Shown in pieces: positions 24,574 to 32,713 of a stretch of 52,067 nucleotides of DNA. Numbering within the stretch: position 1 is the stretch's first letter; every line of letters begins with the position of its first letter. Origin of the DNA: CAMPJM01 sp964440915 (GTDB lineage Bacteria > Bacteroidota > Bacteroidia > Cytophagales > Cyclobacteriaceae); contig CAYTTV010000023.1 in NCBI GenBank assembly GCA_964440915.1, positions 1-52,067 of the forward strand, written 5' to 3'. Both the position numbers and the translations under genes were made by a program. A model generated the notes under the pieces. That model was not told where the DNA came from, ran no database searches, and saw only the letters and a list, made by a program, of their open reading frames with translations.

Positions 24574-25320
24574 ATGAGATTTTTTTTAATCATTTTATTA
24601 ACAACGTTTTCATTTAGTTTGACGGCACAGAATATAGAAGGAGCCTGGAAACTCATTTCATTAGATGGCCAATCAGTCAATGACAAAGAATATGTGAGAA
24701 TATACCAGGATGGTTATTTTGCTTTTGGCGGCAAAGAAATAGAAGGGAATAAATTCCTGGATGCTGGAGGGGGCACATATGACATCAAAGGGAACCGGTA
24801 TAGTGAGACTTTAGACTTCTATACACCAGACCCACAAAGACTAGGGAAGACTGTCAATTATAATATAGAAATAACAGCCGATAAAATTACGATCGAGGAG
24901 TCAGTGGCCGGCAATAAAAATGTGGCTGTTTGGCAGAGGATTTCAGACAGGAACGATGACTTGGCCCACAACTGGGTGATTACAGCTCGAGCAAATTCAG
25001 AAGGGAAGGTAAGTGAAATCGTGCCTGGTGACAGAAGGACAGTCAAGATTTTGGGCGGAGGACGCTTTCAATGGATTGCTTTCAACTCAAAAACGGGCGA
25101 GTTTAGTGGCACAGGTGGGGGAACCTATACTGCCAAAGATGGAAAGTACGTTGAGCACATTACCTTTTTCTCCAGAGACAACAGTAGGGTAGGAGCCGAC
25201 TTGGAATTCAATTATGCTATTGTAGATGGCAAATGGCACCATACCGGCAAAAGCTCTACCGGCAATCCCATAGACGAAACGTGGTCGAAATATAAGGAAG
25301 CGTATATGTCAGTGCGGTAG
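24574..25320 (+). CDS. Secreted two-repeat lipocalin-like (DUF4488-type) protein
   Basis: A 248-aa exported protein: signal peptide 1-18 (MRFFLIILL... SLTAQ), then two homologous beta-rich units at about 20-122 and 130-243. Each contains a GGGTY turn (residues 66-70 and 181-185) and a following strand of the form YxExxxFxxxD. The pattern resembles the small lipocalin-like domains of the DUF4488 group in Bacteroidota; function unknown. I choose the ATG at 24574 over an in-frame TTG at 24547 because it gives a clean signal peptide. It is divergent from the nucleotidyltransferase gene. Duplication within one protein suggests a pseudo-dimer binding a small hydrophobic ligand (inference). Confidence 0.75.
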   Translation: MRFFLIILLTTFSFSLTAQNIEGAWKLISLDGQSVNDKEYVRIYQDGYFAFGGKEIEGNKFLDAGGGTYDIKGNRYSETLDFYTPDPQRLGKTVNYNIEITADKITIEESVAGNKNVAVWQRISDRNDDLAHNWVITARANSEGKVSEIVPGDRRTVKILGGGRFQWIAFNSKTGEFSGTGGGTYTAKDGKYVEHITFFSRDNSRVGADLEFNYAIVDGKWHHTGKSSTGNPIDETWSKYKEAYMSVR

Positions 25321-25470
25321 TCGCGTTAACAAAACTAAAATTAAACATGCTTGAAGGGACGTCCTGAAAAGGGTAGGGAGGCTTGTCGCGGCTCTCTAAA
25401 ATTGCTGTATCATACTCGCATGAATACTCAGTTCATTTGCCTTGATGACATAATTAATTGGAAAGTATCA

Positions 25471-25501
25471 TTTGAGATAAGCATTATTACTGTTACATTT
25501 G
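25471..25501 (+). promoter_or_regulatory. Bacteroidota-type promoter of the alpha-oxoamine synthase gene
   Basis: -33 TTTG (25471-25474), 19-bp spacer, -7 TACATTTG (25494-25501), 53 bp before the GTG start. A full match to the phylum consensus in both boxes and spacing. Confidence 0.7.
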
Positions 25502-25553
25502 GGTGTTTTTTGTATATATATTTAGTAATAAGCACATTTAATTAATTTAAGAA

Positions 25554-26810
25554 GTGGATTTATTCGAGAAGCTATTAATTGATAAGGGACCATTAGGGAA
25601 ACACGGAGACCTCGCAGATGGTTATTTTATGTTCCCAAAACTTGTTGGCGATATTGTCCCAAGAATGGAATTTAGAGGAAAGAAAGTGTTGACCTGGAGT
25701 TTGAACAACTACCTAGGGTTGGCCAACCACCCTGAAGTACGAAAGGCAGATGCTGAAGCAAGTGCTGAATATGGGTTAGCCCATCCGATGGGTGCGAGGA
25801 TGATGTCAGGGAATTCTGATCTTCATGTGAAGTTGGAAGAAGATTTGGCTGCTTTTGTAATGAAGGAAACTGCCATGTTACTCAATTATGGGTATCAAGG
25901 TATAATGTCCGTCATCGATGCATTAGTGGATCGAAAAGATGTAATTGTATATGATGCCGAGTCGCATGCCTGTATTATAGATGGTGTTAGGCTTCATATG
26001 GGCAAGCGGTTTGTTTATCCGCACAACGATATTGCTAATCTAGAGAAGCAATTGGAAAGGGCCACTAAGCTTACCAAAGAAACAGGGGGCGGTATATTGG
26101 TAATTACTGAAGGTGTTTTTGGTATGTCTGGCAACATGGGCGACCTGAAAGGCGTGACTGCCTTAAAAGAAAAGTACCAGTTTCGATTGCTCGTAGATGA
26201 TGCCCACGGTTTTGGCACTATGGGGAAAACAGGAGCAGGTGCAGGAGAAGAGCAAGGCGTTCAAGATGGAATCGACCTTTATTTTTCCACCTTTGCCAAG
26301 TCAATGGCTAGTATAGGTGCTTTTATAGCTGGAGAAAAGGGGGTAATCGACTTTCTTAAATATAATACACGTTCTCAGATTTTCGCTAAGTCATTGCCTT
26401 CGCCCTTTGTTATAGGGGGTATCAAGAGGTTAGAGCTATTAAGAAACAATCCCGAACTGAAAGATCAGTTGTGGAATGTGGTCAATGCATTACAAAATGG
26501 CTTAAAGGAAAAAGGATTTAATATAGGCACGACACAGTCGCCTGTAACGCCTGTATTTTTAAAAGGTGGCGTTGGTGAGGCTGCCGCTCTTATTATGGAC
26601 TTGCGAGAAAACTTTAGCATATTCTGTTCTGCTGTAATATACCCTGTTGTTCCTAAGGATGTTATCATGTTAAGATTGATTCCTACAGCCGCCCATACCC
26701 TGGAAGACGTGGAAGAAACCATCAAGGCATTTAGCGAAATAAAACACAAATTGGACGAAGGAGTATATCTGAAAACAAATGTTGGAGAAGCCTTTAGTAA
26801 AGTGGTTTGA
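25554..26810 (+). CDS. Alpha-oxoamine synthase, probable serine palmitoyltransferase-like
   Basis: A 418-aa PLP-dependent class II aminotransferase-fold enzyme that condenses an amino acid with an acyl-CoA. Visible family features are WSLNNYLGLANHPEV (residues 48-62), SHAC (137-140), DDAHG (215-219) and the PLP lysine K249 in FSTFAKSMAS. Family choices are serine palmitoyltransferase (sphingolipids), KBL (threonine catabolism) and BioF (biotin). The extended N-terminus with GPLGKHGDLADGYFMFPKL and the absence of biotin or tdh genes nearby favour the sphingolipid type, but this is inference. The start is a GTG at 25554 with a good promoter upstream. The H1-like histone gene follows 99 bp downstream. 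Confidence 0.85.
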   Translation: MDLFEKLLIDKGPLGKHGDLADGYFMFPKLVGDIVPRMEFRGKKVLTWSLNNYLGLANHPEVRKADAEASAEYGLAHPMGARMMSGNSDLHVKLEEDLAAFVMKETAMLLNYGYQGIMSVIDALVDRKDVIVYDAESHACIIDGVRLHMGKRFVYPHNDIANLEKQLERATKLTKETGGGILVITEGVFGMSGNMGDLKGVTALKEKYQFRLLVDDAHGFGTMGKTGAGAGEEQGVQDGIDLYFSTFAKSMASIGAFIAGEKGVIDFLKYNTRSQIFAKSLPSPFVIGGIKRLELLRNNPELKDQLWNVVNALQNGLKEKGFNIGTTQSPVTPVFLKGGVGEAAALIMDLRENFSIFCSAVIYPVVPKDVIMLRLIPTAAHTLEDVEETIKAFSEIKHKLDEGVYLKTNVGEAFSKVV

Positions 26811-26909
26811 TTAAAATAACTGCTTATTTTATTGATTTTTCAACATTTTAATTATATTGCTATCTGATATTGTAATATTATTTTATCAACCAATTAAAAA
26901 ACCTATAAT

Positions 26910-27086
26910 ATGAAAAGATTTGATCAAATTAGAGACTTAGTATTGTCTCTAGAGAGTGACTTCCAAAAGTTCTATGACAAAAGCAACCAAGCAGCTGGGA
27001 CAAGAGTAAGAAAAGGTATGCAAGAGTTGAAAAACCTGGCTCAAGAAATTAGAGTTGAGGTTCAGGAAACTAAAAACAAAGGATAA
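26910..27086 (+). CDS. Histone H1-like protein (Hc1 family)
   Basis: A 58-aa protein starting MKRFDQIRDLVLSLESDF and ending QETKNKG. It matches the small Bacteroidota H1-like family related to chlamydial Hc1: an amphipathic helix, a QAAGTRVRKGMQELK segment (residues 27-41) that is the family's most conserved part, and a helix AQEIRVEVQE (44-53). It probably binds DNA or coats the nucleoid. It is less lysine-rich than chlamydial Hc1, as is usual for this group. The gene is short enough to be missed by length cut-offs. A hairpin with flanking A and T runs follows 20 bp after the stop. Confidence 0.85.
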   Translation: MKRFDQIRDLVLSLESDFQKFYDKSNQAAGTRVRKGMQELKNLAQEIRVEVQETKNKG

Positions 27087-27105
27087 TCATAGTTTATAGC
27101 ATTAC

Positions 27106-27136
27106 AAAAAGGGAGGATAAAAATTCTCCCTTTTTT
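27106..27136. terminator. Bidirectional terminator
   Basis: GGGAG / CTCCC stem (27111-27115 and 27126-27130), flanked by AAAAA and TTTTTT, between the convergent histone-like gene and dprA. Confidence 0.8.
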
Positions 27137-27144
27137 AGTTGATC

Positions 27145-28248
27145 CTAAATCCTCAGCCTAAACTTTTTCCCTGGAAGCGACTTGATATAGCCTTTAAATT
27201 CCATCTCAAGGAGTAAACCTGCTAACTTATTGATTGGAACCTGCGATTTCCAACTTAGCTCATCAATTATCATTTCGTTGTCGTGCTCCTGCAAAGTTTG
27301 CACAATTGAATTCTCTACGGTCGACAGGGACTCTAAATAGGATGCTTTTGGCATTGACTTTTCCTGGTCTACAGTCCATCCCATACTGGTCTCAAGGTCT
27401 TCTATGGAAGTCAGCATTTCGGCTTTGCCCGATTTTATAAGGTCCAAGCACCCCCTAGAAAATGGATTTTGAATGCTTCCAGGCAGGGCGAATAGCTTCC
27501 GTTTATAAGTTTTAGCCAATGCTGCGGTAATAAGTGCTCCCCCTTTTTCGGCAGCCTCTATCACAAGGGTTGCATCAGCCATACCGGCAATTATACGATT
27601 TCTTTCAGGAAACCTGTGAAAATCTGGTTTTGCATCCAGTCTGTTCTCACTCAAAAGCCCGCCTCTGTTGAGCATTTGGCGTGCGGCGTCTTTGTGCGCC
27701 GGCGGATAGATTACATTGATGCCGCTGGCCAGTACCCCTATGGTAGGGAGGCCATGCTTTATAGCGCTTCTGTGGGCACATATATCTATCCCGTAAGCCA
27801 AGCCACTCACTATAAGTGGTGCATGTTTTACCATACCGGCGATAAGCTGCTCCACTACTTCCTTTCCATAAGATGTGGCTTTTCTAGTGCCAACGATAGC
27901 CAGCACCTTTGGTTGATTGAGGTCGCATTGCCCATTATAATACAACATAGGCGGTGCATCTGCAATGTGTTTTAGGCGTACAGGATAGTCAGGATCAGTA
28001 TAATACAATAGCTTAAGACCGTATGCTTCGTGACGGTGCAGTTCTTCTTCAGCAAGTTTCCAAGTGTCATGATTGAGAATAGCTTGTGCTATCTTTTCGC
28101 CTATGCCTGGTATCTTGGATAGCTTAGTTTTGTTGCATTTAAAGACTTCGTTGGCGGAACCGCAATAACTAATGAGCTGCTTGGTGAGGACATTACCGAT
28201 CCCTGGAATCAGGCTCAAGGCGAGTTGATAAAATTTTTCAGATGACAT
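27145..28248 (-). CDS. dprA: DNA-processing protein DprA
   Basis: A 367-aa protein that binds incoming single-stranded DNA and loads RecA during natural transformation. N-terminal helix-hairpin-helix repeats (LIPGIGNVLTKQLI at 13-26 and LSKIPGIGEKIAQAIL at about 43-58) precede the Rossmann-like core: VLAIVGTRKATSYG (about 115-128), SGLAYGIDICAHRSA (about 143-157), LASGINVIYPP and RFPERNRIIAGMAD. A C-terminal winged helix (about 300-365) is present. All parts are full length. It lies downstream of the MerR gene on the same strand, 32 bp apart. The window shows no other competence genes. Confidence 0.95.
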   Translation of the reverse strand: MSSEKFYQLALSLIPGIGNVLTKQLISYCGSANEVFKCNKTKLSKIPGIGEKIAQAILNHDTWKLAEEELHRHEAYGLKLLYYTDPDYPVRLKHIADAPPMLYYNGQCDLNQPKVLAIVGTRKATSYGKEVVEQLIAGMVKHAPLIVSGLAYGIDICAHRSAIKHGLPTIGVLASGINVIYPPAHKDAARQMLNRGGLLSENRLDAKPDFHRFPERNRIIAGMADATLVIEAAEKGGALITAALAKTYKRKLFALPGSIQNPFSRGCLDLIKSGKAEMLTSIEDLETSMGWTVDQEKSMPKASYLESLSTVENSIVQTLQEHDNEMIIDELSWKSQVPINKLAGLLLEMEFKGYIKSLPGKKFRLRI

Positions 28249-28280
28249 GATAGCTGGTTTTGTAAGTTTTTATTTTGAAA

Positions 28281-28625
28281 TTAGGATGGTAACTGTTCTT
28301 TTAAAGTGGTCAAGAAATCTCTTATTTTTTTCAGGGAATCGATCATTTCAATTTTTTCTTGTTGGGCAGAAGTGCCGCTGCTGCGTATCTCGTCCTTGGC
28401 CCCTTGTAAAGTATAGCCTTTTTCTTTCACGAGATGATAAATGATTCTTAGATTATCGATGTCTTCTTTGGTGAATTGTCTATTGCCACGCTTGTTTTTT
28501 CTAGGATTGATTATATCAAATTCACTTTCCCAAAAGCGAATTAAAGAAGTGGCTACCTTAAACATAGAAGCTACTTCTCCTATCGTATAATACTTCTTTT
28601 CAATGGTTTTTTCTTTGTAAGCCAT
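28281..28625 (-). CDS. MerR-family transcriptional regulator
   Basis: A 114-aa regulator with an N-terminal winged helix-turn-helix of the MerR type: KKYYTIGEVASMFKVATSLI (residues about 9-28), RFWESEF, then NRQFTKEDIDNLRIIYHLVK. A short C-terminal coiled coil (about 85-112) would dimerise it. There is no effector domain and no metal-binding cysteine, so it is the small MerR type common in Bacteroidota. I start at 28625 (MAYKEK); the frame's earlier ATG at 28679 adds a hydrophobic unconserved stretch. It lies between the M23 peptidase gene and dprA on the same strand. Confidence 0.88.
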   Translation of the reverse strand: MAYKEKTIEKKYYTIGEVASMFKVATSLIRFWESEFDIINPRKNKRGNRQFTKEDIDNLRIIYHLVKEKGYTLQGAKDEIRSSGTSAQQEKIEMIDSLKKIRDFLTTLKEQLPS

Positions 28626-28742
28626 TTTAACGCTCTCTTGGACAATAATGCAATGTAAAGATATAAAGATCAGGCACAAAGTTCAAAGCCCTTAGGTCAG
28701 TCGGTGAAGAAATGTGTAGCGTTGGCCCATTATGATAAAAAT

Positions 28743-28774
28743 AAAGGCACGAAGTGGTTGTGCTTCGTGCCTTT
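28743..28774 (-). terminator. Strong terminator after the M23 peptidase gene
   Basis: Perfect 12-bp stem AAAGGCACGAAG / CTTCGTGCCTTT with an 8-nt loop, 29 bp beyond the stop of the 28804-29781 gene. Both flanks contain A/T runs, so it may work in both directions. Confidence 0.8.
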
Positions 28775-28803
28775 TATTATAAATGAATCGTAACCTATAA
28801 AGC

Positions 28804-29781
28804 TTATCCTAGAGACTGGTTCTCTACAGAAGCAAGTTCTAGTAGCTTTTCGTACTCTTCATCGTTGATGTCTTTGAAGATGTAATGAACAGGATTTATT
28901 TTGTTGCCATCTTTTATGATCTCATAATGACAATGCGGTGCAGTAGAACTACCTGTTGTGCCCACATACCCTATACATTCTCCACGCTTTACTTTTTGCC
29001 CCTTTTTCACATTAAAGGAGTCCATGTGAGCGTATTTGGTAACAAAACCGTAACCATGGTCAATTTCCACTTCTTTGCCATAGCCACCGAAGTTTGTCCT
29101 CACTGTTACAACGGTACCATCGCCGGTAGCATATATAGGCGTGCCTCTTGGCGCAGAATAGTCGAGGCCTGTATGCAGTTTTCTTACTTTCAAGATGGGG
29201 TGTATCCTCATGCCGTATCCAGAAGCCAAACGGGTGAGTTCGTGATTATTGATAGGCTGTATTGCTGGTATAGAAGCCAGCATTTTAGATTTATCTTTGG
29301 CCATTTCTAAAATCTCATCATAAGACTTTGTTTGGATGTACATTTGCTTTTTCAGTTTGTCCAGCTTCTGGAAGTTGTTTAGGATAAGCTCCTCTTTGGC
29401 CAAACCACTTTCCAACAGGTTTCTATATCGGTGAGCGCCACCAAATCCAGCACTTCTAATTGTTGAAGGAATGGCTTCTGCTTCAAAAATAACTCTGTAC
29501 ACATTGTCGTCCCGTTCTTGGAGTGCCACCAGCATGTCATTCATGCCTTCCATCTCCTTTTCCAAGATATCGTAATATAATTGCAGTTCCTGATTTTCTT
29601 TCTTTAATATAGCCTCCTTGGGAGAATCGAAGTAACTGTTGTAAACGATTACTATCCCAATGGCAATGATCAATGAAACAGAAAGAAAGCCTAAAAGATT
29701 GAGGGTCATGTCCCACGTCGAAACTTTCACACGCTCATACTTGCATGTCTCGGTGTCGTAATAATATTTTATTCTTGCCAT
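28804..29781 (-). CDS. Membrane-anchored M23 family endopeptidase
   Basis: A 325-aa protein with a cytoplasmic N-terminus (about 1-28), one membrane segment (about 29-48, FLSVSLIIAIGIVIVY), a periplasmic coiled coil (about 58-90 and 128-160), and a C-terminal M23 domain (about 185-310). Metal ligands are visible: H in KLHTGLDYSA (near 205), D in the same motif, and HCH in APHCHYEI. This DipM/MepM-like layout serves peptidoglycan hydrolysis or division. It lies divergent from alaS, 168 bp away. It is distinct from the LysM-bearing M23 protein at 4173-5191, so the window encodes two such enzymes. Confidence 0.92.
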   Translation of the reverse strand: MARIKYYYDTETCKYERVKVSTWDMTLNLLGFLSVSLIIAIGIVIVYNSYFDSPKEAILKKENQELQLYYDILEKEMEGMNDMLVALQERDDNVYRVIFEAEAIPSTIRSAGFGGAHRYRNLLESGLAKEELILNNFQKLDKLKKQMYIQTKSYDEILEMAKDKSKMLASIPAIQPINNHELTRLASGYGMRIHPILKVRKLHTGLDYSAPRGTPIYATGDGTVVTVRTNFGGYGKEVEIDHGYGFVTKYAHMDSFNVKKGQKVKRGECIGYVGTTGSSTAPHCHYEIIKDGNKINPVHYIFKDINDEEYEKLLELASVENQSLG

Positions 29782-29949
29782 CTTTAATTAGTGGTAAATT
29801 GTACTAATTTTGCGTCAAATTTTACGCAATAAGCGGAAAAGTTCAATTGTTGATATTGAAATCCGCTCAAATTAACGTCGCAATATAGAAATTATTTAAA
29901 AACTAAGTTTCTATGCCATTTTTATTTTAGTCACCTAAGTAGGTTTTTC

Positions 29950-32577
29950 ATGGATTCTAAAACAATTCGCAACAAGTTTATCAGCTTTTTCAAGGAAAAG
30001 GGACACCAAATCGTGCCTTCTGCTCCTTTGGTTATAAAGAATGATCCCACATTAATGTTTACTAATGCCGGGATGAACCAGTTCAAAGATTATTTTTTGG
30101 GCAACCAAGAGCCTCGGTTTCCTCGCATTGCTGATACACAAAAATGTCTGAGGGTTTCGGGAAAGCACAATGACCTGGAGGAAGTAGGCCTTGATACCTA
30201 TCACCATACCATGTTCGAAATGCTAGGCAACTGGTCGTTTGGTGATTATTTCAAGAAAGAAGCCATTGATTGGGCCTGGGAATTATTGACTGAGGTATAT
30301 AAGCTGCCCAAGGATAGACTTTATGTTACGGTATTTGAAGGTGACAAAACTGAAGGGTTGGATTTTGATCAAGAAGCTTTTGATTTTTGGTCAAAACATA
30401 TTCCTAAGGATAGAATATTGAATGGAAACAAAAATGATAATTTCTGGGAAATGGGCGATGTTGGGCCATGTGGGCCCTGCTCGGAGATTCATATTGACCT
30501 GAGACCAGACTCAGAAATTGAGAAGATCAGCGGAGAATCTTTGGTAAATAATGATCATCCGTTGGTAGTGGAGATATGGAATCTGGTCTTTATCCAATAT
30601 AACCGACAGTCATCTGGCAAGCTGGTCAACCTGCCTGCAAAACATGTGGACACAGGCATGGGCTTTGAACGGCTGGTCATGGCGATTCAAGGCAAACAAT
30701 CCAATTATGATACTGATATATTTCAGCCCATGATTGAAAATGTGGCAGCAACCAGCGGTGTCGCTTATGGTCAATCACAGCAAACGGATATAGCCATGCG
30801 TGTGATTGTTGACCACGTGAGGGCTACTGCCTTTACTATAGCAGATGGGCAACTGCCTTCCAATAACAAGGCAGGGTATGTGATCCGGCGTATATTGAGG
30901 AGGGCTATTCGGTATGGCTATACTTATCTAGGTTTTAAGACGCCTTTTATCCATTCCCTCGTACCAGTTTTAGCGGAGCAGTTCAAAGACGTATTTCCAG
31001 AGCTTGACCAACAAAAGGACTTTGTGGCCAAAGTGATTCATGAAGAGGAATCGGCATTTCTAAGAACGCTGGAGGTAGGTCTTAGGCGATTTGAAGAAGA
31101 AAAGGACAAGCTCAAGCAGGGCGGTAAGGATATTATTCCTGGAGATTTTGCCTTTGAACTGTATGACACTTTTGGGTTCCCACTAGATCTTACCCAACTC
31201 ATTGCTTCAGAGCATGATTTTAAAATAGATGTTGAAGGTTTCAATGTTCATATGGCCCTACAGAAGGAACGGTCTAGGGCTGCTTCTGTTCAAGAAACCG
31301 GTGACTGGGTCGTTGTGGCACACGGAGAGGTGTCTTTTGTAGGATACGACGCTTTGGAATCAGAAGCTAAGATACTTAGGTACAGAGAAGTAAAAGAAAA
31401 GGGTAAACAGCACTTTCAGTTGGTTTTGGACAAAACCCCGTTTTATGCCGAAAGTGGCGGTCAAGTGGGCGATGCGGGTGTATTGGTATCGGAACATGAA
31501 CATGTGCGTATTTTGGACACCAAGAAAGAAAATGAGCTGATCGTACATTATGCTGACAAGCTGCCTGCTCAGCCTGATAGCGTCTTTGTGGCTAAAGTTG
31601 ATATCGAAAAAAGAAGATTAACAGAAAGCAATCACAGCGCTACCCACCTTTTGCACGCTGCTTTGAAGGAAGTCTTGGGGCAACATGTACAACAAAAAGG
31701 TTCATTTGTGAATGAAGACGTGCTGCGGTTTGACTTTTCCCATTTTAGTAAGATGGCCGATGACGAGATTCGAACTGTGGAGCAACTTGTCAATAAAAAG
31801 GTCAGAGAAAATATTGTGCTTAATGAACAACGGCAAGTTCCTATAGCAGAAGCGAAAGCCATGGGGGCAATGGCTTTGTTTGGCGAGAAATATGGTGAAT
31901 TTGTCCGTGTAGTCACCTTTGACAAAGATTTTTCAGTTGAATTGTGCGGAGGTACTCACGTGCCTGCAACTGGTAAGATCGGTTTTTTCAAGATTGTTTC
32001 CGAGAGTTCTGTAGCAGCAGGCGTGAGAAGAATTGAGGCTATTACAGCAGATGCTGCTGAAAAATATGTGGAGGATCAACAGGCGTTAATTGAAGAGGCC
32101 AAAGCGCTTTTGAAAAATCCTCAAGACCTCCTGCATGCGCTTAAAAACTTGGTGGAAGAGAAAAGCCAATTGAGCAAGCTCGTTGAATCCATGCAAATGA
32201 AACAAGCAGCGGCTTTGAGCAACGAGCTAGCAGACAAAGCGGATAACGTAAACGGGACCTATTTGCTTATTGATCAAATTAGCTTGCCTAGCGGAGATGC
32301 CTTAAAGAAATTAGCTTTTGATCTTAAGAATAGGTTTGAGTCCTTGTTTATGGTGCTTGCTGCTGATGTGGAAGGAAAGCCACAGATCGCCGTGGTCATC
32401 TCTGAAGACCTGATTGCTTCAAAAGGCATGCACGCTGGCAAAACAGTGGGTGTTTTGGCCAAGGAGATAAAGGGTGGTGGGGGAGGCCAACCTTTTTTCG
32501 CTACGGCCGGAGGCAAAGATATATCTGGGTTGCCCATGGTGGTTCAAAAAGCGAAGGAATTGGCTAGCGCTATTTGA
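29950..32577 (+). CDS. alaS: Alanyl-tRNA synthetase
   Basis: An 875-aa class II synthetase charging tRNA-Ala. The N-terminus MDSKTIRNKFISFFKEKGH and TNAGMNQFKDYFLG, the motif 2 region KHNDLEEVGLDTYHHTMFEM, and the GHDVGPCGPCSEIH-type stretch (here MGDVGPCGPCSEIH) are typical. The editing domain carries the zinc motif HSATHLLHAAL (about 564-574) and ELCGGTHVPATG (about 659-670). A C-Ala/DHHA1 domain with GGGGGQPFFATAGGKD ends the protein. Full length for the family. It stands divergent from the M23 gene. A single -7-like box TAATTTTG (29805-29812) occurs upstream without a good -33 partner. Confidence 0.98.
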   Translation: MDSKTIRNKFISFFKEKGHQIVPSAPLVIKNDPTLMFTNAGMNQFKDYFLGNQEPRFPRIADTQKCLRVSGKHNDLEEVGLDTYHHTMFEMLGNWSFGDYFKKEAIDWAWELLTEVYKLPKDRLYVTVFEGDKTEGLDFDQEAFDFWSKHIPKDRILNGNKNDNFWEMGDVGPCGPCSEIHIDLRPDSEIEKISGESLVNNDHPLVVEIWNLVFIQYNRQSSGKLVNLPAKHVDTGMGFERLVMAIQGKQSNYDTDIFQPMIENVAATSGVAYGQSQQTDIAMRVIVDHVRATAFTIADGQLPSNNKAGYVIRRILRRAIRYGYTYLGFKTPFIHSLVPVLAEQFKDVFPELDQQKDFVAKVIHEEESAFLRTLEVGLRRFEEEKDKLKQGGKDIIPGDFAFELYDTFGFPLDLTQLIASEHDFKIDVEGFNVHMALQKERSRAASVQETGDWVVVAHGEVSFVGYDALESEAKILRYREVKEKGKQHFQLVLDKTPFYAESGGQVGDAGVLVSEHEHVRILDTKKENELIVHYADKLPAQPDSVFVAKVDIEKRRLTESNHSATHLLHAALKEVLGQHVQQKGSFVNEDVLRFDFSHFSKMADDEIRTVEQLVNKKVRENIVLNEQRQVPIAEAKAMGAMALFGEKYGEFVRVVTFDKDFSVELCGGTHVPATGKIGFFKIVSESSVAAGVRRIEAITADAAEKYVEDQQALIEEAKALLKNPQDLLHALKNLVEEKSQLSKLVESMQMKQAAALSNELADKADNVNGTYLLIDQISLPSGDALKKLAFDLKNRFESLFMVLAADVEGKPQIAVVISEDLIASKGMHAGKTVGVLAKEIKGGGGGQPFFATAGGKDISGLPMVVQKAKELASAI

Positions 32578-32663
32578 TGGATTTAAATGGAACAGTGTGT
32601 GGCTTTATTGGAGGGCAAGCTACTTCCCATCAGAAAAATATAGGAACATTAAAATGCGGGTTG

Positions 32664-32671
32664 TACTTTTG
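32664..32671 (+). promoter_or_regulatory. -7 box candidate for gatB
   Basis: TACTTTTG, matching TAnnTTTG, 42 bp before the gatB start. I see no convincing -33 TTTG at the expected spacing, so confidence is limited. Confidence 0.4.
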
Positions 32672-32713
32672 AGCATGGTCAATTAATATCTGCTACGAAT
32701 AAAGATTTTCAAA

